NCBI GenBank assembly: GCA_027486795.1
Contig: JAIXOI010000023.1
Span: 386,076-422,843 of the forward strand
Direction of reading: 5' to 3'
From: Sphingobacteriales bacterium
Lineage (GTDB): Bacteria; Bacteroidota; Bacteroidia; Chitinophagales; CAIOSU01
DNA length: 36,768 nucleotides
Position numbers and translations under genes: made by a program
The notes under the pieces: model-generated
Database searches by the model: none
What the model saw: only the letters and a program-made list of their open reading frames with translations
What the model was told of the DNA's origin: nothing
In this document: positions 1 through 8,472 of the stretch, piece by piece
Layout of the letters: the number at the start of each line of letters is the position of its first letter
Numbering within the stretch: position 1 is the first letter of the stretch

Positions 1-1491
1 TTTTCGGTGAGAGATAATACTTGCCGGCACATTAAACTGCGTGCTTACCAACAACTCAACCACTACCCAAAGCAACAACAGTGCGGGTATTGGCCTGCTG
101 CGTTGCCTAAACAACCAGTATAACAAAAGTAACAAACCTAACACCAACAACCCTTGCGTAAACAATAGGTGGCCAAACTTAAGCCCTTCGTAATAGGCCG
201 GAAACTCGCGCATGTTGAACAATGGCGGGAAAGCAAGGCCATAGCCTTGCCAAACCACAAAGCCCAATAGTATTGAAATGCCGGTTATCAAAAGCCCAAT
301 AACCCTAAAAGGCATTGATGCTTTTTGATTTGAGTTGAGAAAAACCATAAAATACTGCAAGCCGCTGGCCGCTACAACCATGGCCCCAACTATCCAGTAA
401 AGCCTGAAAATGCTCGGGAAACGAAATTTATCCAAGGCAGGCAAATAGGTTGCCATCCACGCTCTTACGGGCAATACCTCGCCCAAAGCTGCCGACAGCG
501 CAATAATTGCCATGGCAACAAAAAACACCTTATACTTGACCTTTCCATATATTAGCCCCGGCAGCAAAAAAACCACCATAATGATGCCCATATAGCCGTT
601 TATCATGGCAATATTACTCTTGTAATGACTGGTATCGGCACTTACGGCATAAGGCAAAATACTTGATACCAAGCTTTTAGGCGAGTATGGCCCAAACAGT
701 ATTTGGGCAATGGTAAGTGGCTTGCTCCTGGCCGTTTCAGGGAATACCTCAACCAAGGAGTATACATACCCTGCCGATAGTATAAACGATACCAACACGG
801 CAAACAGACTGTAGCCCATTAAACTTGCTGCCTCTGGGTATTCTTTGTTTACTAACTTACTTACCATAACTACAAACACAGCTAGCACTAAGAAATAGCC
901 AAGAATGATAACAAATGCAGGATAGCCCCCCGTGAGCAATAGGGCTGCAAAACCACCCAATAGCAACGCAGCGTAAAAGGAAGGCTTTTGCATCAACCTA
1001 AAAAACGCACCCAACACAAATGGCACCCAAGCCGCCGAAACCACATACGGTAAGTGTTGCGCATTGCCCACAAAAACACCATTGCACTCATAAGCCAATG
1101 CAAAGCACACAGCTACAAAACTGCTTATGCCAAGCACCCTGAGCAAGCCATACATGCCTAAACCCCCGATAATAACATGCAGTATAAAAGAAACATTTAT
1201 AATCCGGGCATCGCAAGGCATTATGGCCCCCAATAGCCACGAAACCGGATACCAATACCCCCCTTGCGGGTCGGCGTAAAAGGGCGAGCCAAAGTATTGA
1301 AAAGGGTTCCACAAAGGTAAATGGCCCGTGCTAATACAGTCGCAAATAAATGATTGGTGTTGGAAAAATTGGTCCATGGCATCCCATTTCATGGTAAAAA
1401 CCATAAAGCTTACCTGCCAATACGCCAACACTGGGAATAAAACAAGGAGTGCCAGCACCCAATACGCAAAGGCGTTTTCCTTTTTTTGCAT
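1..1491 (-). CDS. YfhO-like multi-spanning membrane protein, C-terminus beyond window
   Basis: An open frame runs 497 codons from ATG at 1491 down to base 1 with no stop, so the gene is cut by the window edge. The protein starts with MQKKENAFAYWVLALLVLF, a first membrane helix, then a loop with PLWNPFQYFGSPFYADPQ and YPVSWLLG, the pattern seen in the YfhO family of bacterial membrane proteins related to GT-C type glycosyltransferases. At least ten hydrophobic helices follow. YfhO-type proteins are linked to glycosylation of envelope polymers (established for Gram-positive members); the substrate here is unknown. A TAnnTTTG box (1498-1505) lies six bases before the ATG. Family assignment is by motif memory; the hydrophobic, loop-rich layout is seen directly. 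Confidence 0.75.
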   Translation of the reverse strand, partial: MQKKENAFAYWVLALLVLFPVLAYWQVSFMVFTMKWDAMDQFFQHQSFICDCISTGHLPLWNPFQYFGSPFYADPQGGYWYPVSWLLGAIMPCDARIINVSFILHVIIGGLGMYGLLRVLGISSFVAVCFALAYECNGVFVGNAQHLPYVVSAAWVPFVLGAFFRLMQKPSFYAALLLGGFAALLLTGGYPAFVIILGYFLVLAVFVVMVSKLVNKEYPEAASLMGYSLFAVLVSFILSAGYVYSLVEVFPETARSKPLTIAQILFGPYSPKSLVSSILPYAVSADTSHYKSNIAMINGYMGIIMVVFLLPGLIYGKVKYKVFFVAMAIIALSAALGEVLPVRAWMATYLPALDKFRFPSIFRLYWIVGAMVVAASGLQYFMVFLNSNQKASMPFRVIGLLITGISILLGFVVWQGYGLAFPPLFNMREFPAYYEGLKFGHLLFTQGLLVLGLLLLLYWLFRQRSRPIPALLLLWVVVELLVSTQFNVPASIISHRK

Positions 1492-1497
1492 GATAGA

Positions 1498-1505
1498 CAA
1501 ATTTA
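1498..1505 (-). promoter_or_regulatory. -7 promoter box TAAATTTG for the YfhO-like gene
   Basis: On the minus strand the octamer TAAATTTG matches the Bacteroidota TAnnTTTG consensus. It ends only six bases before the ATG at 1491, implying a nearly leaderless transcript. A plus-strand match (TAGATTTG, 1513-1520) lies beside it and could serve the divergent DUF218 gene. No clear -33 TTG was found at the usual spacing. Confidence 0.45.
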
Positions 1506-1619
1506 GTTGATTTAGATTTGCCATCGCATATTGTGTGGCTTTTGGTGCATTTGCCAAACAATATTTACCTTAACGAACTGAACCTTGAACCAAAATAATC
1601 CTTTGGAGTAGTATAAACT

Positions 1620-1627
1620 TATATTTG
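1620..1627 (+). promoter_or_regulatory. -7 promoter box TATATTTG before the DUF218 gene
   Basis: TATATTTG is a full TAnnTTTG match. It ends four bases before the first ATG (1632) and sixteen before the in-frame ATG at 1644, so if it is the active promoter the second ATG is the better start. TTTG at 1602-1605 is only 14 bases upstream, shorter than the usual 19-21, so the -33 element is doubtful. Confidence 0.45.
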
Positions 1628-1631
1628 CCCT

Positions 1632-2258
1632 ATGCCTATAAATATGCCCGGTAAAAAAATACGCGTTGCAGGTGTTTTGCTAGTCTTGCTCATCTGCCTT
1701 TTTGTTTTTCGCTACCCCATTATGCGGGGGTTTGGCCATTTTTTGATTTCATCCGACGAGCTACAAAAGGTATCACATGTGTTTGTGCTCTCTGGCGGTG
1801 CGTTTGACAGGGCACCTAAAGGCGCCAGTGTTTATTTGGAAGGATACACCGACACGGTAGTTTGCACAGGGCAAAGTGTGCCGCACGACTTGATGGCCAT
1901 AGGCCTGCCCTACAGCGAAGGCGAGATAACTAGAAGGTTTGTAGTGGAAAACGGAGTGCCAGAGGATAAAGTAAAACTGCTGGAACAAGGCACCAGTACG
2001 CTCGAGGAATCGGAGGTGATATTGGCTTATTGCAAGCAAAATGGTATTAAGAAAATCGGCATCGTTTCTACCCAGTTTCACACCCGGCGCATCCGCAGGG
2101 TATTTGATAAAAAATTCGCAGGTTCGGGCATTGAGGTTTTTATCTTCGGGGCCAATGCCACCGCCTACAGCGAAGAAACGTGGTGGGATAACGAATACGG
2201 GCTCATTTCGCTCAACAACGAGTATATTAAAATTGTGTACTACTGGTTGAAGCATTAA
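1632..2258 (+). CDS. DUF218 (YdcF/ElyC/SanA-type) membrane-anchored protein
   Basis: 208 residues (204 if the ATG at 1644 is used). One N-terminal membrane helix (about residues 10-27) is followed by a soluble domain with VSHVFVLSGG near residue 47, GTSTLEESEVI near 120 and KKIGIVSTQFHTRRIRRVF near 140-156. This order of a glycine-ended first strand, an acidic GTSTxEE segment and a VTSxxHxxR-type strand is the DUF218 pattern. E. coli members (SanA, ElyC, YdcF) affect envelope integrity and peptidoglycan precursor metabolism; the chemical role is not settled. It stands divergent from the YfhO-like gene and converges on the cupin gene. A second DUF218 protein lies at 12068. Confidence 0.85.
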   Translation: MPINMPGKKIRVAGVLLVLLICLFVFRYPIMRGFGHFLISSDELQKVSHVFVLSGGAFDRAPKGASVYLEGYTDTVVCTGQSVPHDLMAIGLPYSEGEITRRFVVENGVPEDKVKLLEQGTSTLEESEVILAYCKQNGIKKIGIVSTQFHTRRIRRVFDKKFAGSGIEVFIFGANATAYSEETWWDNEYGLISLNNEYIKIVYYWLKH

Positions 2259-2305
2259 AGCGGCTGCGTATGCTTACCCCGATGCATGCGCATTAAAAAT
2301 TGACT

Positions 2306-2857
2306 CTACCTTCCCTTCGATGCTTGGAACTCCTGAAGTGATTTAGCGCTGGTTATCTTCAAAAGCCTCCCCAATTTACCTATCACTGGGAAAACATTTT
2401 TTTGAACCCATTTCGGCACTTCAGTCAAATAATATTCGCCTGGCGATTGAGCGAGCACAAATGTAGCGTCAAAAGGTGAAGGGTCTTTAGTGCCTTTCCG
2501 ATTACAAGCCTCGAATATTTGTGTAAGGGTGTACTCTATATTTAGCGCAGGAGTAAATATAGTTTTAACTACTGCTTCTTTGCCATTTTTTGCAAAACAA
2601 CGATGAGATGCACCTTCAGGTACGGTAAACGATTGCCCAGCGGCAAGAATAATCTCCTTTCCCTCGCAACTTAGGCAAAGCGTACCCGATTCTACTTCAA
2701 AATATTCAGTTTGTTTCGGATGGATGTGAAAAGGCGGACCTCCACCATCGGCAGGTAAATGCAACCTAAGCTCCAAGTGGTCGACCTTCAAATTCTTCGG
2801 AGCATTTAAAAAAGTGATTTTTTCCCCACTCGCCGTTACTTCGATGGTTCTTTCCAT
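2306..2857 (-). CDS. Cupin-domain protein
   Basis: 183 residues from ATG 2857 (MERTIEVTASGEKITF); a longer open frame reaches back to 2884 but would add a poorly supported leader. The N-terminal two thirds is a single cupin: PPFHIHPKQTEYFEVESG gives the first metal-binding motif (two His, a Gln and a Glu), and PEGASHRCFAKNGKE holds the second His motif. The C-terminal 70 residues (KGTKDPSPFDATFVL onward) are helical and typical of the small cupins that act as mononuclear metal sensors or enzymes. No substrate can be named. Likely monocistronic. Confidence 0.8.
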   Translation of the reverse strand: MERTIEVTASGEKITFLNAPKNLKVDHLELRLHLPADGGGPPFHIHPKQTEYFEVESGTLCLSCEGKEIILAAGQSFTVPEGASHRCFAKNGKEAVVKTIFTPALNIEYTLTQIFEACNRKGTKDPSPFDATFVLAQSPGEYYLTEVPKWVQKNVFPVIGKLGRLLKITSAKSLQEFQASKGR

Positions 2858-3169
2858 GACAAACTCTTTGCTATAAATAATCAATTTGCCCTAAAATTAA
2901 AAATAGTAACCAAAACGCTACAATCAATGTTTATTGTGGAACATTAATCGCCATGCCTGAATGCTTTTACAAGCATTACAACTCGTGAACTTTCAATGAT
3001 TTTAATTGCCGATTATTAGAGTTAAACCTTTTTCTCGTTGGTTATGCTGGCTTATTAAACAATGCTGCATATTTTAAACCAATAACTTTGCAATTTGAAG
3101 TTATTGCAACCTTAAACATTACCGAAAAATTGACGAGTACATAAAAACTGCATAATACTTATTGAAGCA
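2858..3169. other. Intergenic region between cupin and hipA, with two inverted repeats
   Basis: No gene found in these 312 bases. Two inverted repeats are present: AATGCTT-TTAC-AAGCATT (2960-2977) and AATAACTT/AAGTTATT (arms 3081-3088 and 3098-3105). The second arm pair contains TAACTTTG, a plus-strand -7 match with no gene downstream. Either hairpin could end hipA transcription, but neither has a T-run on the minus strand. Confidence 0.4.
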
Positions 3170-4462
3170 TTAGAGCAAAACCAACGTTTTGGCAATAGCG
3201 CTACTCAATTTATCATCAACCGCTTGTTGCTCAGCATATTGGGGCCATTGGCTCACTATAGTTGATACCTCATCAATTATGGCATTGGCCTTTTTTACGT
3301 TCATTTGCTGAGCTACGGTAAGTAAGTCCTGCTTGGTGATATTTTGCCTTTTACCATTTATACTCAGTGCGTGTTGGCTTACCCAAGCACTGCCAGGGCG
3401 ATAGGCATGACATACATCATAAGCAGGCGAAAGCGCCCACTTACCAGTTCTGTCCATGGTAAATGCAAAATTCTTGGTATGGTCGTCGCAATTTCGTGCC
3501 ATTACGTTAAACACCATACGCCTGTACAACTGCTCCGCTTGCGGGTAGGGTAAGCCCAACATCCGCATGGTTTCGAACAATTGCTCGTAGCTATAAGAGG
3601 TTACGTTGTTAAAATCAAAGTGCCTCATGGCACAAAAACTCTGGATATGCAGTTTCTCGCCATCCGGCAGTCGGTCAAATCTTTGGGTCATGAAGTGTGC
3701 CCTGTCGTTTTCCTCCAACAGGCGACTTTCCATCATCGTTATTCCACAATCGATGGCCATGCGGTAATAGGCCATTTCTACCCTACCATATCCATAACTG
3801 GCCCCAAATTGGCTATCGGTCACTCCATCAAACTTTATTAGCCATTGCTTAAACCCTTTTGGTGCAGCGGTTTGGCCAGAGCGTACTTGGCCTGTTTGTT
3901 CGTTGTAAGCTATCACCGCTTTAGCTCTCGCTCCTCCTGCTGACGTACCAACCTTCAATATTTCTAGCAAACCAGCCTCCTCATCTTCGGTAAGGTCGGT
4001 TTCAAAATTTTCTCTTGATGATAATATACTTTGGGCAATGGCCACCAAGTCGTTAATTTCAATTTTGTTAGCCCTATCGTTGGCTGCTTGTAGCACAGGT
4101 TCAAATTCTAATGCTCCCATGCCACGTTTGCCAATAAAACACAACACCTCAACGGGGCTCATGCTACTGGCAGGCCTTCCCTGTTGCGCTAGCCAAGCAT
4201 TTATCAGGCTATTACCATATCTATCGGGTAGCACATCGGCCAAAAGGCCTGGCAAACCTTTAAAGGTGCTTACGTTAGCATTTTCGGGGAAACTGAAAAT
4301 ACGCCCACGAGTACTACTGATAGGCATAAGCATTGGCGCTATATCCCAATTGTTTTGTTGAAACGTAGGATCGTACTCAAAAGAACCGACTCCGGTGGCT
4401 TTATCCCATGCCACGGCACCTACCCTTTTACCCCATAAATACACAAATGCCGTATTTATCAT
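3170..4462 (-). CDS. hipA: HipA-family serine/threonine kinase toxin
   Basis: 430 residues, near the 440 of E. coli HipA, with both the N-terminal subdomain and the kinase core. Visible motifs: GTSAGGARAKA (about 172-182), the P-loop-like segment whose serine corresponds to the autophosphorylated Ser150 of E. coli; NCDDHTKN (about 324-331), the catalytic NxDxHxKN loop; and SPAYDV (about 345-350), the metal-binding Asp. E. coli HipA phosphorylates GltX and induces growth arrest; related kinases target other aminoacyl-tRNA synthetases, so the target here is open. The ATG at 4462 shares its A with the hipB stop (TAATG), which indicates translational coupling and is preferred over the upstream TTG at 4468. 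Confidence 0.93.
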   Translation of the reverse strand: MINTAFVYLWGKRVGAVAWDKATGVGSFEYDPTFQQNNWDIAPMLMPISSTRGRIFSFPENANVSTFKGLPGLLADVLPDRYGNSLINAWLAQQGRPASSMSPVEVLCFIGKRGMGALEFEPVLQAANDRANKIEINDLVAIAQSILSSRENFETDLTEDEEAGLLEILKVGTSAGGARAKAVIAYNEQTGQVRSGQTAAPKGFKQWLIKFDGVTDSQFGASYGYGRVEMAYYRMAIDCGITMMESRLLEENDRAHFMTQRFDRLPDGEKLHIQSFCAMRHFDFNNVTSYSYEQLFETMRMLGLPYPQAEQLYRRMVFNVMARNCDDHTKNFAFTMDRTGKWALSPAYDVCHAYRPGSAWVSQHALSINGKRQNITKQDLLTVAQQMNVKKANAIIDEVSTIVSQWPQYAEQQAVDDKLSSAIAKTLVLL

Positions 4463-4812
4463 TACCAATCGCTTTTTGTTGAATTGCCCTTTTTGTCAGT
4501 GCGGCTTGCCCGTTGGCGCTTATCCTTATCAAGCTGCGCCAACTTAAGTGGACTTACAGAGGCAGGCACTTTAAATGACTGCAACAAGTGCAGTTGCCCA
4601 AGAACGCGCAGTATTTGTACAATGGATAGCAACGTGCCGCCCGAGCCGTTTTCTATTTGGCTTAGTGTAGTACGATGTATACCTGCAGCTTCTGCGGTTT
4701 CCTCTTGTGTTTTGTTTTGCTGCACACGGGTTTCTTTAATGTAGTGCCCCAGCTGCTTTAAAATAGCTCCATCGCTCATTGAAAGCCAATTTATGTCGAT
4801 ATTTTCCATCAT
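4462..4812 (-). CDS. hipB: HipB-type XRE-family antitoxin/repressor
   Basis: 116 residues with an XRE helix-turn-helix at about residues 22-75: the block KTQEETAEAAGIHRTTLSQIENG is the classic Cro/CI-type turn, with Q-E and LSQIE recognition positions. The C-terminal tail is basic (KDKRQRASRTDKKGNSTKS) and likely disordered. By family it neutralises HipA and represses the operon. Two adjacent ATGs (4812, 4809) are possible starts. It lies directly upstream of hipA with a one-base stop/start overlap; palindrome and direct repeats upstream (4832-4929) are the expected operators. Confidence 0.9.
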   Translation of the reverse strand: MMENIDINWLSMSDGAILKQLGHYIKETRVQQNKTQEETAEAAGIHRTTLSQIENGSGGTLLSIVQILRVLGQLHLLQSFKVPASVSPLKLAQLDKDKRQRASRTDKKGNSTKSDW

Positions 4813-4831
4813 TAAGGCTTAATTGAAATAC

Positions 4832-4929
4832 TAATGTAGTAATTATCCAACAATTAAACAACATTATTATGTCGGCATTATCCGACATTAAGCAATGTAA
4901 AATGATTTAATGTAGTAAAAAGCCAACAA
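4832..4929 (-). promoter_or_regulatory. hipBA operator/promoter region
   Basis: A perfect palindrome ATGTCGG-CATTAT-CCGACAT (4869-4888, seven-base arms, six-base spacer) sits 57 bases upstream of hipB. It is bracketed by two copies of a 22-base direct repeat (4832-4853 and 4908-4929; TAATGTAGTAA then CCAACAA, three mismatches), 76 bases apart. Spaced palindromes are the known binding sites of HipB dimers; use of the direct repeats as promoter or second operator is inference. No full -33/-7 pair is clear. Confidence 0.6.
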
Positions 4930-5087
4930 TAATAATAGCAACTAACAAATAAACCATAGTGGCCCTAACTACCCAAAACCCCATCAAACGTAAAAATCTG
5001 TTAATGCCATACCTTAACCATCCTTGCAAGCGTTAACCCTCGCAACCTTTTATTAACTTCGTGCTTCTTTTGTAGGAACAGCCTCTC

Positions 5088-5996
5088 ATGTCGGTTAAAG
5101 TAGAACATCTTACCAAGCTATATGGCGCCCAGCGAGCGGTGGACGATATATCGTTCGAAGTGCGCACGGGCGAGGTGTTGGGTTTTTTGGGGCCAAACGG
5201 CGCCGGCAAAAGCACCACCATGAAAATGGTAACCTGTTTTGTACCGCAAAGCAGCGGCAAAGCAACCGTTTGTGGTTTTGATACCATCAATGACCCTATG
5301 GAGGTGCGCCGCAAAATTGGATATCTGCCCGAAAGCAACCCGTTGTACTATGATATGTACGTGCGCGAGTACTTGGAGTTTATTGGCCGCGTGCACAAGC
5401 TAAGCAACATAGGCAAGCGCATTGAAGAGATGGTGGACATGACGGGCCTTACCCGCGAACGCCACAAAAAAATAGGCCAACTAAGTAAAGGCTACAAACA
5501 ACGGGTAGGCATAGCACAAGCCATGCTACACAACCCTGATGTGCTGATACTGGATGAGCCTACCAGCGGCCTCGACCCGAACCAATTGGTGGAAATAAGG
5601 AGCTTGATAAAGAACCTAGGCAAAGAAAAGACGGTAATACTCTCTACGCACATAATGCAGGAAGTGCAAGCTATGTGCGATAGGGTTATCATTATTAACA
5701 AAGGTAAACTGGTAGCCGACGATACGCCAGAGCACTTGCAGCAGCGCACTGCCGGCGAAACTATTGTAAGGGTTGAGTTTAGGGAAACGCCTGAGTTAAA
5801 ATTGCTTTCAGCAATTAACGGTGTAAAAACGGTGAAAAAAGAAAAGGACAACCAATGGTTAGTATACTCGCAGCCAGGCAAAGACCCGCGTGAGGAAATT
5901 TTCCGCTTTGCTGCTGATAAGGGATTGACGTTATTGACATTGAATAAAGAGCAATCGTCGTTGGAGAATGTTTTCCAAGAATTGACGAATAAATAA
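5088..5996 (+). CDS. gldA: GldA-like ABC transporter ATP-binding protein
   Basis: 302 residues. Walker A GPNGAGKS (35-42), Q-loop region near YLPESNPLY, signature LSKGYKQR (132-139), Walker B VLILDEP (152-158), D-loop SGLDP and switch His in STHIMQEV. The C-terminal 90 residues match the extension of GldA/CcmA-type subunits. It starts the run gldA-gldF-gldG-DUF4340, with 11 bases to gldF. In Flavobacterium johnsoniae GldA, GldF and GldG form an ABC transporter needed for gliding, and there gldA is unlinked from gldFG. Homologues occur in non-gliders, so motility is not proven. A weak -7 match TAACTTCG lies at 5054-5061. Confidence 0.88.
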   Translation: MSVKVEHLTKLYGAQRAVDDISFEVRTGEVLGFLGPNGAGKSTTMKMVTCFVPQSSGKATVCGFDTINDPMEVRRKIGYLPESNPLYYDMYVREYLEFIGRVHKLSNIGKRIEEMVDMTGLTRERHKKIGQLSKGYKQRVGIAQAMLHNPDVLILDEPTSGLDPNQLVEIRSLIKNLGKEKTVILSTHIMQEVQAMCDRVIIINKGKLVADDTPEHLQQRTAGETIVRVEFRETPELKLLSAINGVKTVKKEKDNQWLVYSQPGKDPREEIFRFAADKGLTLLTLNKEQSSLENVFQELTNK

Positions 5997-6007
5997 GAAC
6001 CATAACG

Positions 6008-6742
6008 ATGCTAAGCATATACCGTAAAGAGATCAATGCCTTCTTCAGCTCGCTGATAGGGTATATCGCTATTGTGGTATTTCTAGTTATTACGGGCCTC
6101 ATTGTTTGGGTTTTCCCTGATACCAACGTGCTCGATTACGGCTACGCCTCATTGGAGAGCCTGTTTTTTGTGGCTCCTTGGGTTTATTTGTTCCTTATAC
6201 CGGCCATTACCATGCGCTCGTTTGCCGAAGAGATAAGCAATGGCACCATCGAAATGCTATCCACAAAGCCGCTTCGCGAAATTGACATTATACTGGGAAA
6301 GTACTTCGCAGCACTTACTTTAGTATTTTTCTCCTTGTTGCCCACCCTTATCTATTACATAGCTATTTATCAGCTAGGCGCACCTAAGGGCAACTTGGAT
6401 AGCGGCGCTATTTGGGGCTCCTACATCGGCTTGTTGTTTTTAGGTTCGGCTTTTGTATCTATTGGGTTGTTTGCCTCATCCATTACCAGCAACCAAATTG
6501 TATCATTTGTTTTAGCCGCATTCCTTTGCTTCTTCTTCCATTGGTCGTTCGATTTTTTGAGTGGCTTGGAGTTGTTCTATGCCAAAATTGACGATATCAT
6601 AGAAGCTATAGGCATTAATGCCCACTATATAAGCATCAGCCGTGGCGTGGTCGATACCCGCGATTTGGTTTACTTTATAAGCTTCACGGCCATATTTATC
6701 CTGTTAACCAAAACGGTGCTGGAGAGCAGGAAATGGAAATGA
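6008..6742 (+). CDS. gldF: GldF-like ABC transporter permease
   Basis: 244 residues with six hydrophobic segments: about 12-35, 52-70, 95-125, 135-160, 165-185 and 220-238. The conserved block RSFAEEISNGTIEMLSTKP after the second helix is the hallmark of ABC-2 type permeases of the GldF/NosY kind. It acts in the inner membrane with the upstream ATPase. The last bases overlap the ATG of gldG (ATGA at 6739-6742), showing tight translational coupling in one operon. Confidence 0.88.
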   Translation: MLSIYRKEINAFFSSLIGYIAIVVFLVITGLIVWVFPDTNVLDYGYASLESLFFVAPWVYLFLIPAITMRSFAEEISNGTIEMLSTKPLREIDIILGKYFAALTLVFFSLLPTLIYYIAIYQLGAPKGNLDSGAIWGSYIGLLFLGSAFVSIGLFASSITSNQIVSFVLAAFLCFFFHWSFDFLSGLELFYAKIDDIIEAIGINAHYISISRGVVDTRDLVYFISFTAIFILLTKTVLESRKWK

Positions 6743-8472
6743 AAAATACGTCGCTAAAAATAAGGTCGTTTGTGCGCTTGGGCGTTTTACTGCTCATAGT
6801 GGTGTTGCTAAATATCATTAGCCAACGGGTATATACCCGCCTTGACCTTACTAAAGAGAAACGCTACACGTTGGCCAAAGCCACCACCACCCTGCTCCGC
6901 GACTTGGATGATGTAATATATGTGCAGGTGTATTTGGAGGGCAAGTTCCCGGCAGGTTTTAAGCGCTTGCGCAACGCCACTGAAGAAATGCTGTATGAGT
7001 TTGCCAATGTATCGGGCGGCAAGGTGCAATACCGTTTTGTCGACCCATCGGCAGGAGAATACGCGCAAAAAGAAACCCTCTACAAAAACCTGTACGACAA
7101 AGGCCTACTGCCCACCAACTTGCAGGTAAAAGAAAACGATGGCACTAGCCAGCAAATCATTTTCCCAGGGCTGTTGATGCGCTACCGTGGGCAAGAAGTG
7201 CCGGTAAACTTGTTGGAAAACCGCCCAGGATTCGGACCCGACCAGGCCTTGAACATCTCTGTTGAGTTGCTGGAGTACAAGCTAGCCAATGGCATCAAGA
7301 AAGTAAGCCAGCGCAGCCAGCCGCGTATAGGCATAGTGCAAGGCCACGGCGAATTGGACACCCTGCGCATGGCCGATATTATTACCACCCTTACCGACCT
7401 AAAATACGACGTAAAGCGGGTAAACCTGCCCAATACCTTATCGGTGGCCAAGCGTTTCGAAACCTTGATTATAGCAAAACCAACCACGCCATTTTCGGAG
7501 CAAGATAAGTTCAAGCTCGACCAGTTTGTGATGAACGGCGGAAGCATTCTGTGGCTGATTGATGCCACCAATGCCGATTTGGACAGCCTTAAAGGCCAGC
7601 CGTTTCAAATGGCCGGTGCAAGAGATTTGAACCTCGACGACCAGCTTTTCCGCTATGGAGTACGTTTCAATAACGATTTGGTACAGGATATACAGAGCAA
7701 CGTAATACCTATTGTAGTAGGCGAAGGCAACCCACCACAAACGCAAATGATGCCTTGGCCATACTTTCCGGTGCTTACCTCGTATAGCAGCGACCCGAAC
7801 GATACACGCCTACCTAAGCCGCACACCATAGCGCGCAACTTGGATGCCATTGCTACCCAGTTCATCAGCACCATTGATACTATTAAGGTGCCTGGTGTAA
7901 AGAAAACGCCGCTGCTGTTTAGCTCGCGGTATAGCAAGGCCATCCTTACTCCGGCGCGCATACACTTTGCCATACTAAAAGAACAACCCGACCCGAAAAA
8001 CTACACCAAATCGTACATGCCAGTGGCTTGGTTGCTTGAGGGTAATTTTACTTCGGTATTCAAAAACCGACTATCGCCCGAGACCATTAAAACCCTGAAC
8101 GATTCGTTGAACAACATCGGGTTTAAAGATGCCGGCAACTATGCCAAAATGATTGTAATAGCCGACGGCGATGTAATTGCCAATGCCATAGCCAGCGATG
8201 GCAATCCTTACTTGCTCGGCTACTACCCATACTCGCAGCAAACCTTTGCCAACAAAGACTTTATACTGAATTGCATTGAGTACCTTACTGACGATGCCCA
8301 GTTGATTGAAACCCGGAACAAGGAGATAAAACTTAGGCTGTTGGATAAAGTAAAAGCCCGTGAGCAAAAGCTGATGTGGCAAGTGTTGAATATGGCTTTG
8401 CCAGTAGTTTTAATAGCGATATTCGGGCTGGTTTATAATTTTATTCGCCGACGTAAATATGCCCGCAACTGA
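6739..8472 (+). CDS. gldG: GldG-like ABC transporter auxiliary/substrate-binding protein
   Basis: 577 residues from the ATG at 6739, which forms an ATGA overlap with the gldF stop; an in-frame ATG two codons upstream (6733) is less likely. It has an N-terminal helix (about 12-30), a long periplasmic part that begins LDLTKEKRYTLAKAT, typical of the GldG/ABC_transp_aux family, and a C-terminal helix (VVLIAIFGLVYNFI) followed by a basic end RRRKYARN. This N-in, C-in layout is that of GldG. Its stop shares one base with the start of the DUF4340 gene. Confidence 0.87.
   Translation: MKNTSLKIRSFVRLGVLLLIVVLLNIISQRVYTRLDLTKEKRYTLAKATTTLLRDLDDVIYVQVYLEGKFPAGFKRLRNATEEMLYEFANVSGGKVQYRFVDPSAGEYAQKETLYKNLYDKGLLPTNLQVKENDGTSQQIIFPGLLMRYRGQEVPVNLLENRPGFGPDQALNISVELLEYKLANGIKKVSQRSQPRIGIVQGHGELDTLRMADIITTLTDLKYDVKRVNLPNTLSVAKRFETLIIAKPTTPFSEQDKFKLDQFVMNGGSILWLIDATNADLDSLKGQPFQMAGARDLNLDDQLFRYGVRFNNDLVQDIQSNVIPIVVGEGNPPQTQMMPWPYFPVLTSYSSDPNDTRLPKPHTIARNLDAIATQFISTIDTIKVPGVKKTPLLFSSRYSKAILTPARIHFAILKEQPDPKNYTKSYMPVAWLLEGNFTSVFKNRLSPETIKTLNDSLNNIGFKDAGNYAKMIVIADGDVIANAIASDGNPYLLGYYPYSQQTFANKDFILNCIEYLTDDAQLIETRNKEIKLRLLDKVKAREQKLMWQVLNMALPVVLIAIFGLVYNFIRRRKYARN

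Noticed and set aside
1773-2255. 160-residue antisense frame over the DUF218 gene, and similar long frames over serS, metK and DUF885
   Set aside because: Shadows of well-supported genes; no domains, signals or promoters of their own.
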